Shown: piece after piece, positions 50,241 through 60,623 of the stretch
How the letters are laid out: each line of letters opens with the position of its first letter
Numbering within the stretch: the first letter of the stretch is position 1
Assembly: GCF_002849895.1 (NCBI RefSeq)
Contig: NZ_CP018867.1
Location: forward strand, 248,001 to 312,000
From: Companilactobacillus alimentarius DSM 20249
GTDB lineage: Bacteria; Bacillota; Bacilli; Lactobacillales; Lactobacillaceae
DNA length: 64,000 bases
Reading direction: 5' to 3'
Position numbers and translations under genes: made by a program
Notes under the pieces: model-generated
Seen by the model: the letters and a program-made list of their open reading frames with translations, nothing else
What the model was told of the DNA's origin: nothing
Databases searched by the model: none

Positions 50241-51929
50241 GTGTTTGCAATTATTATTGGAATAATATTGATTATTTTGATCTTCTTATGGTATATGTGG
50301 TTTTTGCAAAAGAAAAACGCATCGACGCTTAATAAGTTAAAAGATCAAACAGAACAATTAAAAAAAGCAAAATTAGATGACAAAATTGAAAAGTTGGAAA
50401 AAATGAAGCTGGCTGGAGCAAGTAGCGATCGCTTCAATCAACTTAAAGATGATTATAAGAAACAAACTGATCAAAATTTCTCTGATATTTTGACGCAGAT
50501 GAGGACGGCTGAATATCGGAATACGGAATTTAAGGTGTTTGGTTCTTCTAGTCTCTTGAAAAAAACTAATACTGAAGTAGCTGATTTTGAAAAGAAATTA
50601 AGTGAAATTTCCAAAGGTTTTGATGATCTATTAGTCAGCAATGAGCGAAATGCCACTCATAGTGAGGAATTACAAAAAAATTATCAATCTTTGCGGAAAC
50701 AAGTTTTGACACAATCCTTTAATTACGGTTCGGCAACGGATAAATTGGAAGATGAATTATCAGAGATTGCTAATTTACTTGATAAAGAGAAACAATTGAC
50801 TAATAAGGGGGATCACATTGAAGCTAGTCAATATTTAGATGACATCAAGTTGAAATTAGGATTGATTACAGATCAGTTAAAGGTGATTGAGCCCTTATTT
50901 CACGATTTAAATGAAGTTTTTCCAGGTCAAATCGATGAAATCAAGCGTGTGTATCAAAAGCTGGTTAAACAGTATTTTCAATTTCAAGATGATATTGTGC
51001 AATTAATTTCTGAGACACAAGATGAAATTGATGAGTCCAATACTAAATTGGGTGAGCTTAACTTCGATGCAGTTAATACTAAAAATGAAGATATTAAGCA
51101 AAGAATCGATGATCTATATGAAACTTTGACAGTGGAAATCGACGGCAAGAAAGATGTTTTAAAAGAGCAAAAACCAGTTTTAGATTATTTAAATCATGCT
51201 GTTTTCCAACACAATCGACTTGATACTCGTATTCAAAAGTTGCAAGAAGGGTATATCTTAACTGACAAGACGGTAAAGACCTTTAATGATAATTTCACGA
51301 TGTTAAATGAGGTTCGACAAGAATACGATGCAGATGTTCAAAGAATTGCCGACAAAAAAGCTGTGTTTTCAGCAGTAAGAAATGACTTCAAGGAAATAGT
51401 CAAACACTTGGATGATATTGAAGCCAGTGAAAAGACTATTAATGATGATTTGAATCAGATGCTATCAAGTGAACAGATTGCTCGTAACAGTGTGGATGAC
51501 TATGCTAAACGACTAGAGATTCAAAAGAAAATGGTTGAACAATTGCGATTGAACGGTTTGCCAGATGATTATTTAGATTACTTTTATATGGTGTATGATG
51601 AAATCAATAAATTGTACGATGAATTAGATGCTAAACAAATTAATATGGAAGATATTAGTAAACAGGTCATTGTAACTCAAGAAGATTTGAGTAATTTGGT
51701 TGAGAAGACGAAGAAGTTAAAATACAATGTTGTTCTTACCGAAAAGTTATTGCAATATGCTAATCGTTATGCAAACAAGAATCCAGAGTTTACGGATCAA
51801 TTAGTAAGAGCTAGGTCTTTATTTGATAATGATTACAATTATGATGAAGCGACAGAGGTTATTTCAAAGGCACTCGAAAGCGTTGAATCTGGATCAGTTG
51901 CTCGAATAAAAGAAACAATTACTGCATGA
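50241..51929 (+). CDS. ezrA: Septation ring formation regulator EzrA
   Basis: A 562-aa protein with an N-terminal membrane helix (residues 2-22) and a long cytoplasmic coiled coil made of spectrin-like repeats. It binds FtsZ and limits extra Z rings while helping divisome recycling. The family's N-out, coiled-coil-in layout and length (about 560-575 aa) fit. GTG 50241 follows AGGGGTG; the TTG 21 bases upstream lies before this site. Confidence 0.94.
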   Translation: MFAIIIGIILIILIFLWYMWFLQKKNASTLNKLKDQTEQLKKAKLDDKIEKLEKMKLAGASSDRFNQLKDDYKKQTDQNFSDILTQMRTAEYRNTEFKVFGSSSLLKKTNTEVADFEKKLSEISKGFDDLLVSNERNATHSEELQKNYQSLRKQVLTQSFNYGSATDKLEDELSEIANLLDKEKQLTNKGDHIEASQYLDDIKLKLGLITDQLKVIEPLFHDLNEVFPGQIDEIKRVYQKLVKQYFQFQDDIVQLISETQDEIDESNTKLGELNFDAVNTKNEDIKQRIDDLYETLTVEIDGKKDVLKEQKPVLDYLNHAVFQHNRLDTRIQKLQEGYILTDKTVKTFNDNFTMLNEVRQEYDADVQRIADKKAVFSAVRNDFKEIVKHLDDIEASEKTINDDLNQMLSSEQIARNSVDDYAKRLEIQKKMVEQLRLNGLPDDYLDYFYMVYDEINKLYDELDAKQINMEDISKQVIVTQEDLSNLVEKTKKLKYNVVLTEKLLQYANRYANKNPEFTDQLVRARSLFDNDYNYDEATEVISKALESVESGSVARIKETITA

Positions 51930-51968
51930 TAGGTTACTTTTGTGTTAAGTTATAAGAGATAAAATTTT

Positions 51969-51986
51969 AGGCCGTGAGGCCTTTTT
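51969..51986 (+). terminator. Small terminator after ezrA
   Basis: AGGCC, GTGA loop, GGCCT, then T5. It lies 18 bases before the cysteine desulfurase start. Confidence 0.65.
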
Positions 51987-52003
51987 GTTTTGGTGAGGCA
52001 GAC

Positions 52004-53149
52004 ATGATATATTTTGATAACAGTGCAACAACTAAAGTTAACGATTCTGTTTTGAAAACTTACAATGCTGCTAGCGAGGAATATTTTGGTAATCCTTCTA
52101 GTTTGCATAAATTGGGTTTGAAAGCATATGAATTGTTAGAAACATCTCGTAAACAAATTGCGAATTTATTAGGATTTAAGCAGGATGAAATCGTCTTTAC
52201 CAGTGGCGGTACTGAAGGAAATAATTGGGTTATTAAAGGAACTGCTTTTAAGAAGCGTGAATTCGGTAAGCATATTATTACGACTGAGATTGAACATCCC
52301 TCAGTTATGAATACGATGCATCAACTAGAAGAGTTAGGTTTTGAAGTAACTTATTTACCAGTTGATAAGTCTGGTCACATCAGTGCAGATGATTTGAAAA
52401 AGGCTATTAGAAAAGATACAATTTTGGTTTCAACAATGGCAGTTAACAATGAGATTGGTGCGATTCAACCAATTCATGAGATTGCTAACGTTTTAAAAGA
52501 TTATCCTAGCATTAGCTACCATGTTGATTCGGTCCAAGCGATTGGAAAGAATCTTCAAGATCGTTTTATCGATCCACGAGTTGATTACTATACTTTCTCA
52601 GGTCATAAGTTCCATGCACCACGTGGAATCGGCTTTATTTATATGAAAGAAGGTAAACAATTGGAGCCATTGATGGCTGGTGGCGGTCAAGAGTCAAACC
52701 TTCGTAGTGGTACGGAAAATACTCCAGCAATTGCTGGTATGGCTAAAGCTATTCGTTTGTTAAAAGAGAATGAAGCACAAAAAGCTGACAAGATGGAACA
52801 ATTGAAGGAAAAATTAGTCAATCACTTAAAGACTTTGGACAACGTTCATGTCTTTTCTAAGATTGGCGACGACTTTGCTCCTCATATTATTTGTTTCACA
52901 ATTGATGGCGTTCGTGGCGAGACGATTGTTCATACTTTTGAGGAACGTGATATTTATATTTCAACAACTAGTGCTTGTTCATCTAAAAAAGGTCTCGAAT
53001 CAGGTACATTAAAAGCTATGAATGTTCAAGAAAATGTCGCAACTAGTGCTGTGCGTGTCAGCTTGGATGAAAGTAATACAGAAAAAGAAATGGATGAATT
53101 CATTAAGAATTTAGATGAAATTCATGATCATTTCCAAATTTTGAACTAG
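52004..53149 (+). CDS. Cysteine desulfurase (NifS/IscS-like)
   Basis: A 381-aa PLP enzyme that removes sulfur from cysteine. N-terminal YFDNSATTKVND, the PLP lysine in YTFSGHKFHAPRGIG, and the active Cys in STTSACSSKKG. Adjacent thiI, 9 bases downstream, indicates that this desulfurase supplies ThiI for 4-thiouridine in tRNA (NifZ role in Bacillus). GGTGAGG precedes ATG 52004. Confidence 0.95.
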   Translation: MIYFDNSATTKVNDSVLKTYNAASEEYFGNPSSLHKLGLKAYELLETSRKQIANLLGFKQDEIVFTSGGTEGNNWVIKGTAFKKREFGKHIITTEIEHPSVMNTMHQLEELGFEVTYLPVDKSGHISADDLKKAIRKDTILVSTMAVNNEIGAIQPIHEIANVLKDYPSISYHVDSVQAIGKNLQDRFIDPRVDYYTFSGHKFHAPRGIGFIYMKEGKQLEPLMAGGGQESNLRSGTENTPAIAGMAKAIRLLKENEAQKADKMEQLKEKLVNHLKTLDNVHVFSKIGDDFAPHIICFTIDGVRGETIVHTFEERDIYISTTSACSSKKGLESGTLKAMNVQENVATSAVRVSLDESNTEKEMDEFIKNLDEIHDHFQILN

Positions 53150-53158
53150 GAGATTCAA

Positions 53159-54376
53159 ATGGAATATACGGAAATTATGGTTCGTTATGGCGAACTATCA
53201 ACTAAGGGGAAGAATCGTAAAAGCTTTATCGACCGCCTTCATGGTAATGTTGCTAAAGTTTTGAAAGATTATCCTGATTTAAGAATGCAACCACATCGTG
53301 ATCGTCTGCATATTAAATTAAATGGTGTCGACGCTAAGCCGGTTATGGAGAAGTTAAAGAATGTCTTTGGTATTCAAACTTTTTCTTTGAGTGTTAAAGT
53401 TTCACGTAATTTTGAAGATGTGAAGAAAAAAGCTGTTGAAATGATGCATGAAGCTTATAAACCAGGCATGAGTTTCAAAGTGGGAACAAAGCGCTCAGAC
53501 CATACTTATGAACTAGATACTAATCAAATCAACTTACAACTTGGGGATGCTATTTGTGATGAATTCCCAGGAATTGATGTTGAAATGAAGAAACCTGATA
53601 TTAAGATTTCAGTCGAAGTCAGACAAGATGGGATTTATTTATCATATTTGACTGTGAAAGGTGCTGGTGGTCTGCCAGTTGGTACAGCTGGAAAAGCTAT
53701 GTTGATGTTGTCTGGCGGAATTGATTCACCCGTTGCCGGATACTTGGCGATGAAACGTGGTGTCGATATCGAAATGGTTCATTTCTTTAGTCCGCCATAT
53801 ACATCAGAGCAAGCCTTGAACAAAGCTAAGGAGTTAACTTCAAAATTGACTGCCTTCGGTGGTAATATCAAATTTATTGAGGTTCCTTTTGCTGAGATTC
53901 AGGAAACAATTAAAGCCGGCGTTCCTGAAGGTTATTTAATGACAATTCAACGTCGCTTTATGTTACGCTTGACCGATTTGATTCGTGAAAAAGAAAATGG
54001 TTTAGCCATCTTTAACGGTGAAGCAGTTGGACAAGTTGCCTCCCAGACTTTGGAAAGTATGGCAGCAATTAACGATGTAACGACAACGCCAATCCTACGT
54101 CCCGTTGCAACAATGGATAAGACAGAGATTATTCGTTTAGCTGAAAAAATTGATACTTTTAATTTATCAATTCAGCCATTTGAAGACTGCTGTACGGTCT
54201 TTGCACCACCATCACCAAAGACCCGTCCTAGCATTGAGAAGACACGCAAATTTGAAAGTTCTCTCGATGTTGACGGTTTGATCAAGCGTTCAATGGAAGG
54301 TATTAAGATCACAACAATTGAACATGGCGATAAGTTCATGGAAAGTGATCAAAAAAACATCAGTAGTTTGCTATAA
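53159..54376 (+). CDS. thiI: tRNA 4-thiouridine synthase ThiI
   Basis: A 405-aa enzyme that makes 4-thiouridine at position 8 of tRNA. N-terminal ferredoxin-like plus THUMP domain (residues 1-165), PP-loop motif [19 protein letters not shown], and C-terminal region with [17 protein letters not shown]. It lacks the C-terminal rhodanese domain of the E. coli enzyme, as is usual in Firmicutes, so thiazole synthesis is not implied. Partner desulfurase is directly upstream. Confidence 0.96.
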   Translation: MEYTEIMVRYGELSTKGKNRKSFIDRLHGNVAKVLKDYPDLRMQPHRDRLHIKLNGVDAKPVMEKLKNVFGIQTFSLSVKVSRNFEDVKKKAVEMMHEAYKPGMSFKVGTKRSDHTYELDTNQINLQLGDAICDEFPGIDVEMKKPDIKISVEVRQDGIYLSYLTVKGAGGLPVGTAGKAMLMLSGGIDSPVAGYLAMKRGVDIEMVHFFSPPYTSEQALNKAKELTSKLTAFGGNIKFIEVPFAEIQETIKAGVPEGYLMTIQRRFMLRLTDLIREKENGLAIFNGEAVGQVASQTLESMAAINDVTTTPILRPVATMDKTEIIRLAEKIDTFNLSIQPFEDCCTVFAPPSPKTRPSIEKTRKFESSLDVDGLIKRSMEGIKITTIEHGDKFMESDQKNISSLL

Positions 54377-54382
54377 ATTTAA

Positions 54383-54411
54383 TTGACGTTTACAAAAATA
54401 TGATTTATTAT
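54383..54411 (+). promoter_or_regulatory. Promoter of valS
   Basis: TTGACG (54383-54388), 17 bases, TATTAT (54406-54411), just upstream of the T-box leader. Confidence 0.7.
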
Positions 54412-54417
54412 CAATTT

Positions 54418-54621
54418 ATCAGCTTTGATCAGGAGGGTTAATTAGTTAGATTTCAGAGAAGGCATGTGAGTGTGAATTGCCAAATCAAGCTAGTTAATTG
54501 TTACCTGTGAGCTATCATAATGATCGGGCCACCGTTATCTGTTGAGTGAAGAGTCAAGTTGACTCTTAATTTAGGTGGTACCGCGAGTCTTCGTCCTATT
54601 GGGATGAGGGCTCTTTTTTTT
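54418..54621 (+). promoter_or_regulatory. T-box leader of valS
   Basis: The canonical T-box sequence AGGTGGTACCGCG is at 54573-54585, preceded by hairpin AAGAGTC/GACTCTT (about 54549-54567). The terminator GAGTCTTCGTCC...GGATGAGGGCTC ends in T8 (to 54621). Uncharged tRNA-Val should stabilise the antiterminator. A GTT followed by A in the 3' side of Stem I (ATTGTTACC, near 54498) is a plausible Val specifier, but I cannot prove the fold by eye. Confidence 0.93.
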
Positions 54622-54629
54622 ATAGCTTC

Positions 54630-54806
54630 TTAGTGGCTAAGCCACTTAGAAGCTATTATGGGGACGTCGTAGACGTCCGTATGCCAAGAATTTAGTGGCT
54701 GAGCCACTTAGAAGCTGTTATGGGGACGTCGTAGACGTCCGTATGCCAAGAATTTAGTGGCTGAGCCACTTAGAAGCTGTTATGGGGACGTCGTAGACGT
54801 CCGTAT
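54630..54806 (+). repeat. 62-bp tandem repeat, three copies, each with two hairpins
   Basis: Copies start at 54630, 54692 and 54754; the last stops after 53 bases. Each holds AGTGGCT-A/G-AGCCACT and GGACGTC-GTA-GACGTCC, both perfect palindromes. Copy 1 is part of a longer hairpin (ATAGCTTCTTAGTGGCT against AGCCACTTAGAAGCTAT, one mismatch). The copies differ at only a few bases, so the expansion is recent. They lie between the T-box terminator and valS, with no ORF inside. Confidence 0.95.
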
Positions 54807-54846
54807 ACAGCAGCTATTATGAATTGAAAAGTTAAGGAGAAAACAT

Positions 54847-57495
54847 ATGAGAGAAATCGACATGGATACCAAATATAATCCGCAAGAAGTCGAAGAGGGA
54901 CGTTATCAAGCCTGGCTAGATGACGATGATTTTAAACCTTCTGGCGATAAGAAAGCTAAACCTTATTCAATCGTTATTCCACCACCAAATGTTACTGGAA
55001 AATTACACTTGGGTCATGCCTGGGATACAACAATTCAAGATACTTTGATTCGTTACAAACGTATGCAAGGATTCGATACACTATATCTTCCTGGAATGGA
55101 TCATGCCGGAATTGCAACACAAGCTAAAGTCGAAGCTAAGTTGCGCGAACAAGGCGTTACTCGTTATGACCTTGGTCGTGAGAAGTTTGTCAAAGAAGTT
55201 TGGAATTGGAAAGATGAATTTGCCAAAATCATTAAATCACAGTGGGGTAAATTAGGTTTATCACTTGATTATTCCCGTGAAAGATTTACCTTGGATGAAG
55301 GTTTGTCCAAAGCCGTTCGTAAAGTTTTCGTTCAATTGTACAATGAAGGCTTAATTTATCGTGGTGAGTACATTATTAACTGGGACCCACAATTACAAAC
55401 AGCTTTATCAGATATTGAAGTTATCCATAAGGATGATCAAGGTGCCTTTTATCACGTTAAGTACCCTTATGCTGATGGCTCTGGTTACATTGAGATTGCT
55501 ACGACACGTCCAGAAACAATGTTTGGTGATGTGGCAGTCGCAGTTGCACCTGACGATGATCGTTATAAAGACATCGTTGGTAAAGAAATCGTCGTACCAC
55601 TAGTTGGTCGTAAGATTCCAATCATTACCGATCATTATGTTGATAAAGAATTTGGTACTGGTATGGTTAAAATTACTCCGGCTCATGATCCTAATGACTT
55701 TGCAGTTGGTAATCGTCATGATCTCAAGCGGATCAATACAATGAATGCTGACGGAACAATGAACGAAAATGCCGGTAAGTATAACGGTTTAGATCGCTTT
55801 GCTGCTCGTAAGGCTATCGTTAAAGACTTACAAGATCAAGGTTATATGATAAATATTGAACCATACGTACACAGTGTTGGACATTCAGAACGTTCAGGCG
55901 TTCAAGTAGAACCTAGACTTTCAACACAGTGGTTCGTGAAGATGAAGCCACTTGCTGAAATGGCTTTGAAGAATCAACAAGGCGATGAAAAAGTAAACTT
56001 TGTCCCAGAACGATTTGAAGAAACGTTCACACAATGGATGGATAATGTTCATGACTGGGTTATTTCACGACAACTTTGGTGGGGACATCAAATTCCAGCT
56101 TGGTATAACAAACAGACTGGTGAAACTTATGTCGGTGAAGAAGCTCCTAAAGATATTGAAAATTGGGACCAAGAATCTGACGTTTTGGATACATGGTTCT
56201 CAAGCGCTTTGTGGCCATTTTCAACTATGGGCTGGCCAGATACTGACGCTGATGACTATAAACGCTATTTCCCAACTGATACTTTAGTTACTGGCTACGA
56301 TATTATTTTCTTCTGGGTTTCAAGAATGATTTTCCAAAGCTTGAAATTTACTGGCAAGAGACCATTTGAACACGTTGTTATTCACGGATTAATTCGTGAT
56401 GAGCAAGGTCGCAAGATGAGTAAATCACTTGGTAATGGTATTGATCCAATGGATGTTATCAAAAAATATGGTGCTGACGCTTTGCGTTGGTTCTTAATGA
56501 ATGGATCAACTCCAGGACAAGATACTAGATTTAGTTATGACAAGATGGATTCAGCTTGGAACTTCATCAATAAGATTTGGAATGCTTCACGTTACGTTAT
56601 TATGAATCTTGATGACGATACACCAGCAATGGATGATCTTTCACAAGTAACTAACTATGATTTGTCAGATAAGTGGATCTTAGCTAAATTGAATCACACA
56701 GTTAAAGAAGTAAATCGCTTAATGGATAACTTCGAATTTGGTGAAGTAGGTCGTAATCTTTATAACTTTATTTGGAATGATTTCTGCGATTGGTACATTG
56801 AGATGAGTAAGGCAACTCTTACAGGGGATGATGAGGTTGCCAAAAAGCAAAAGAAGATGATCTTGACTTATGTACTTGATCAAACACTCAGATTAATGCA
56901 CCCAATTATGCCATTTGTAACTGAGAAGATCTGGTTGACGATGCCTCATAATGGTAAAACTATTATGCAAGCCAAATATCCAGAATATCAGGCTGAGTTG
57001 GATAATGATGACGCGGTTGCTCAAATGGATGTCTTGATTGACTTAATTAAATCATTGAGAAAGATTCGTTTGGAAGCTAATGCTCCTATGTCTAAAGCTG
57101 TTGATATCTTGATCAAACCCCAGGATGAAAAGGTTAAAAATATTATTTTGAACAATAAAGAATATATTGACCGCTTCATGCATCCAAAGGAATTGCAAGT
57201 GGCAACTGATATTGTTGCACCTGCATTAGCAATGACCACAGTAACTAATAGTGCTGAATTGTCGGTTCCATTGGCTGAATTGATTGATCTTGATGAGGAA
57301 ATTGCTCGTCAAAACGATGAGATGAAGAAATTGGATCAGGAAATCACACGTTTAGATAAGAAATTGTCGAATAAGAATTTCGTGGCTAAAGCTCCGGAAA
57401 AAGTGGTTAATGAACAAAAGGAAAAATTGGCTGATTATCAATCTCGTCAAGTTAAAGTTCAACAAAGAATTCAACAATTAAAAGAAAATAAATAA
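54847..57495 (+). CDS. valS: Valyl-tRNA synthetase
   Basis: An 882-aa class I synthetase. HIGH-type motif in [19 protein letters not shown] in [14 protein letters not shown], an editing domain ([15 protein letters not shown]), anticodon-binding domain, and a C-terminal coiled coil ([20 protein letters not shown]). ATG 54847 has AAGGAG seven bases upstream; ATG 54862 is a weaker option. Controlled by the T-box leader 5' of it. Confidence 0.98.
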   Translation: MREIDMDTKYNPQEVEEGRYQAWLDDDDFKPSGDKKAKPYSIVIPPPNVTGKLHLGHAWDTTIQDTLIRYKRMQGFDTLYLPGMDHAGIATQAKVEAKLREQGVTRYDLGREKFVKEVWNWKDEFAKIIKSQWGKLGLSLDYSRERFTLDEGLSKAVRKVFVQLYNEGLIYRGEYIINWDPQLQTALSDIEVIHKDDQGAFYHVKYPYADGSGYIEIATTRPETMFGDVAVAVAPDDDRYKDIVGKEIVVPLVGRKIPIITDHYVDKEFGTGMVKITPAHDPNDFAVGNRHDLKRINTMNADGTMNENAGKYNGLDRFAARKAIVKDLQDQGYMINIEPYVHSVGHSERSGVQVEPRLSTQWFVKMKPLAEMALKNQQGDEKVNFVPERFEETFTQWMDNVHDWVISRQLWWGHQIPAWYNKQTGETYVGEEAPKDIENWDQESDVLDTWFSSALWPFSTMGWPDTDADDYKRYFPTDTLVTGYDIIFFWVSRMIFQSLKFTGKRPFEHVVIHGLIRDEQGRKMSKSLGNGIDPMDVIKKYGADALRWFLMNGSTPGQDTRFSYDKMDSAWNFINKIWNASRYVIMNLDDDTPAMDDLSQVTNYDLSDKWILAKLNHTVKEVNRLMDNFEFGEVGRNLYNFIWNDFCDWYIEMSKATLTGDDEVAKKQKKMILTYVLDQTLRLMHPIMPFVTEKIWLTMPHNGKTIMQAKYPEYQAELDNDDAVAQMDVLIDLIKSLRKIRLEANAPMSKAVDILIKPQDEKVKNIILNNKEYIDRFMHPKELQVATDIVAPALAMTTVTNSAELSVPLAELIDLDEEIARQNDEMKKLDQEITRLDKKLSNKNFVAKAPEKVVNEQKEKLADYQSRQVKVQQRIQQLKENK

Positions 57496-57515
57496 AAAAT
57501 GAGTATATAATTATT

Positions 57516-57547
57516 GGGGTTGGCAAATGTCCAACCCCTTTTCTTTA
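57516..57547 (+). terminator. Terminator after valS
   Basis: GGGGTTGG and CCAACCCC around a 7-base loop, then a T-rich tail. Confidence 0.9.
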
Positions 57548-57570
57548 AGAAAAAATGAGGTGAATAAGAA

Positions 57571-58836
57571 TTGCTAAGTAGTTATCAAGAAGCTGTGAAC
57601 TATATTCACTCGTTACCAAAGTTCCATCGAACTAATAATTTAGATAATATAAAAAAAGCCTTAAAAATTTTGGGCAATCCGCAAAATAGTTATGAAACCA
57701 TTCATATTACCGGGACTAATGGCAAGGGAACGACTAGTAATTTTTTGGCTAATCTGTTAGAAGCAGATGGTAAAAGGGTTGGATTATTCATTTCACCCTA
57801 TGTCAAAATCTTTAATGAACGGATTCAAATAAACCATCAATATATTCCTAATGATGATTTATTAAAAAATGTTAACCTATTAATTGAAAAGATTGGACAA
57901 ATTCCTCTAGCTGAATTTGAATTTGTGACGGTTTTGGGTTATTTTTATTTCCGTGGGCGTGTCGATGTTGCGGTAATTGAAGCTGGAATTGGAGCACGGC
58001 ATGATAAGACCAATGTGATTATTCCGGATGTTTCAATTATTACTTCAATTGATTTGGATCATGAGGCTTTGATTGGTCCGACTTTACAGGATATTGCTAC
58101 TGAAAAGTCTGGTATTATTAAAGCAAATACGCCAATCATAACTGGAGCGTTACATGATTCGGTTAAGGGGATTATTGCTAAAGAAGCTGAGAAGTTATCC
58201 AGCCCATTGTTTAAATTTGGTCAAAGTTTTGGAATTAATGATTTTCAAACAAAGAATTTTAGAATATCATTTACATATTATGATGATAAGGTAACAATTA
58301 AGAAGGTACATTGTAATGGATTTGAAAAAACTACAGCGATAAATGCCGCGATTGCAATTTGTGCGTATAGCCGTTATGCTGAGAAGCATCATCAGATTGT
58401 TTCAAGTGATTTGATTTTGAAAAATTTAGATAGTCATGCTTTATTAGGACGAGCACAAATTGTAAGAAAACATCCATTGATAATGATGGATGGGGCACAT
58501 AATATTTCAGCAATTTACAATTTAATTAATTCTTTGACTACAAACTATGTAAATAAAGATATAATTGTTTTGTATGCTGGAATGAAAGATAAGGATCGCA
58601 GTGAAATTATTCAAGAACTAGCTCCAAGAGTGAAGCATATTTATATAACTACTTTAGAAATGCAACGTTCTGCTGGTGTGAGTGATTATGATTTATCACA
58701 GTACGGGAATATTTCTTTTATTGAAAACTACCATCGGGAATTACAGAAAATTATTGCTAATTTGAGTGAAAAGCAAATGCTATTGATAACTGGTTCTTTT
58801 TACTTAATTTCGGATTTGGAAAATTATTTTTCGTAA
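57571..58836 (+). CDS. folC: Folylpolyglutamate synthase / dihydrofolate synthase family
   Basis: A 421-aa Mur-ligase-type enzyme that adds glutamates to folates. ITGTNGKGTTSNFLANLLE is the P-loop; FISPYVKIFNERIQIN and MMDGAHNISAIYNLI are the other family motifs. TTG 57571 follows GAGGTGA. Whether it also has dihydrofolate synthase activity cannot be read from sequence. Confidence 0.94.
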   Translation: MLSSYQEAVNYIHSLPKFHRTNNLDNIKKALKILGNPQNSYETIHITGTNGKGTTSNFLANLLEADGKRVGLFISPYVKIFNERIQINHQYIPNDDLLKNVNLLIEKIGQIPLAEFEFVTVLGYFYFRGRVDVAVIEAGIGARHDKTNVIIPDVSIITSIDLDHEALIGPTLQDIATEKSGIIKANTPIITGALHDSVKGIIAKEAEKLSSPLFKFGQSFGINDFQTKNFRISFTYYDDKVTIKKVHCNGFEKTTAINAAIAICAYSRYAEKHHQIVSSDLILKNLDSHALLGRAQIVRKHPLIMMDGAHNISAIYNLINSLTTNYVNKDIIVLYAGMKDKDRSEIIQELAPRVKHIYITTLEMQRSAGVSDYDLSQYGNISFIENYHRELQKIIANLSEKQMLLITGSFYLISDLENYFS

Positions 58837-58844
58837 TTTCTAGT

Positions 58845-59483
58845 ATGATGATAAATTTAAGAGAAAAAATTTTGACATATGGTGTCAGCACTTTAAAAGA
58901 TGAAGAATTATTAGCCGTTATTATTGGTAACGGTACTAAGAAAAACAGCGTTTTGGATTTAGGTAGAAAAATTGTTTATAATTCGGATGGTTTAGATTTG
59001 AATTTAGATCAATTAATGGCTTTTAATGGTATTGGAGTGGCCCAAGCCTGTAAAGTTTTGGCTGCAATTGAACTTGGTACTAGAAAAGTCGAGTCTGACA
59101 CCCTATCTGATGAGGTTGTTTCAATTGATGATGTTGGAAAACACTTAATAAATAGAATAGGTCATGCTCCACAAGAGAAGCTAGTAGCTGTTTATTTAAA
59201 TAATGGTTATCATGTAATAGATGAAAAAGTTATTTTTGTAGGTACAATTGATCAAGCAACAGTTCATCCTAGGGATATATTGCGGGAAGCCTTGAGAATT
59301 TCAGCGACACAGATAATAATTGCCCACAATCATCCCAATGGATCAATGATGTTTTCTAAGAATGACCAAGCGTTTAGTTTGAGGTTAAGAAAATGCTGTC
59401 ATTTAATAGGAATTAACTTACTAGATCATTTGATTATTACAAAGAAATCGTATTCAAGTTTAAAGAGTTTAAATTTAATTTAG
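58845..59483 (+). CDS. radC: RadC family JAB-domain protein
   Basis: A 212-aa protein: N-terminal helix-hairpin-helix-like region (MAFNGIGVAQACKVLAAIEL) and a JAB metalloprotease-like domain with HxHx10D in AHNHPNGSMMFSKND. Despite the name, the role in repair is unproven in general. Slightly shorter than typical (about 225 aa). The true start may be 58845 or 58848. It begins 8 bases after folC. Confidence 0.92.
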   Translation: MMINLREKILTYGVSTLKDEELLAVIIGNGTKKNSVLDLGRKIVYNSDGLDLNLDQLMAFNGIGVAQACKVLAAIELGTRKVESDTLSDEVVSIDDVGKHLINRIGHAPQEKLVAVYLNNGYHVIDEKVIFVGTIDQATVHPRDILREALRISATQIIIAHNHPNGSMMFSKNDQAFSLRLRKCCHLIGINLLDHLIITKKSYSSLKSLNLI

Positions 59484-59576
59484 GATATAGTTTTGTCATA
59501 CTTTAAATCGTTATTTTATATGATATAATTTTGATTAGCGTAAAATGTGGTGTGTACTTTAAAGGAGAGAAATAAA

Positions 59577-60578
59577 TTGTTTGGTATTGGATCAAAGAAG
59601 CTCGGCATAGATTTAGGAACGGCGAATACATTAGTTTATGCAGAAGGCAAGGGTATCGTGTTAAATGAGCCTTCTGTTGTCGCAAAAAATAATAATACAG
59701 GAGAAATTGTTGCTGTGGGCTCTGATGCCCGTGAGATGATTGGACGTACTCCAGGTAGTATCTCAGCTATTCGTCCCATGCGTGATGGTGTGATTGCTGA
59801 TTATGATACAACTGCTGCCATGATGAAATATTTCATTGAAAAATCAGCGGGGAATTCTAAGCCATCAGTTATGGTTTGTGTTCCTAGTGGTGTTACTGAA
59901 GTTGAAAAAAGAGCCGTTATTGAAGCTACTCAACATGCGGGCGCTCGTGAAGCCTATGTGATTGAAGAGCCATTTGCTGCAGCTATCGGTGCAGGACTAC
60001 CTGTTATGGATCCAACTGGTAACATGGTTGTTGATATTGGTGGTGGTACAACTGATGTTGCTACTATCTCATTAGGTGGTATCGTATCGTCACGTTCGAT
60101 TCGTGTAGCTGGAGATAAGTTCGATGAGTCGATTTCAGCTTATATCAAATCTAATTATAACTTGCAAATTGGTGAGAGAACTGCTGAAGACGTTAAGATT
60201 CAAGTTGGTTCAGCTTCCATTGAAAAAGCTAAAGAAATTGATCCAATGCAAATTCGTGGACGTGACTTAGTTACTGGTTTACCAAAGACGGTTCAATTAA
60301 CTGGCGAAGATATAGCAACTGCTATTCATGAAAATGTCGAAGAGATCATTGAAACAATTAAAGAAACTCTTGAGGAAACATCTCCTGAAATTGCTGCCGA
60401 TGTTATCGATCATGGTATTGTTTTAACTGGTGGTGGAGCTTTATTACACCATCTACCAGAAGTTATTTCAGAAGCAACTGGAGTTCCTGTGTTCATTGCT
60501 CAAGACCCACTAGATTGTGTGGCTATCGGTACTGGAGAATCACTTAAAAATATCGATGTAATGCGTCGCCAAAAATAA
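59577..60578 (+). CDS. mreB: Rod-shape-determining protein MreB
   Basis: A 333-aa actin-like protein guiding elongation. [20 protein letters not shown], the intact EEP motif in [15 protein letters not shown], and [14 protein letters not shown] are typical MreB. TTG 59577 follows AAAGGAGAG; the longer frame to 59547 would cover this site. It leads the mreBCD-minCD run. A paralogue (Mbl) is at 42200. Confidence 0.97.
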   Translation: MFGIGSKKLGIDLGTANTLVYAEGKGIVLNEPSVVAKNNNTGEIVAVGSDAREMIGRTPGSISAIRPMRDGVIADYDTTAAMMKYFIEKSAGNSKPSVMVCVPSGVTEVEKRAVIEATQHAGAREAYVIEEPFAAAIGAGLPVMDPTGNMVVDIGGGTTDVATISLGGIVSSRSIRVAGDKFDESISAYIKSNYNLQIGERTAEDVKIQVGSASIEKAKEIDPMQIRGRDLVTGLPKTVQLTGEDIATAIHENVEEIIETIKETLEETSPEIAADVIDHGIVLTGGGALLHHLPEVISEATGVPVFIAQDPLDCVAIGTGESLKNIDVMRRQK

Positions 60579-60603
60579 GCGGGTTAATCCCGTTTTTTTT
60601 ATT
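60579..60603 (+). terminator. Terminator-like hairpin between mreB and mreC
   Basis: CGGG, TTAAT loop, CCCG, then T8. Short stem; probably partial termination inside the operon. Confidence 0.6.
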
Positions 60604-60623
60604 TGATCTACTAGGAGGAAGCA

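Noticed and set aside
54630..54806. The repeat array as a CRISPR array
   Set aside because: The 62-bp units are directly contiguous with no unique spacers, only three copies exist, and no cas genes are nearby.
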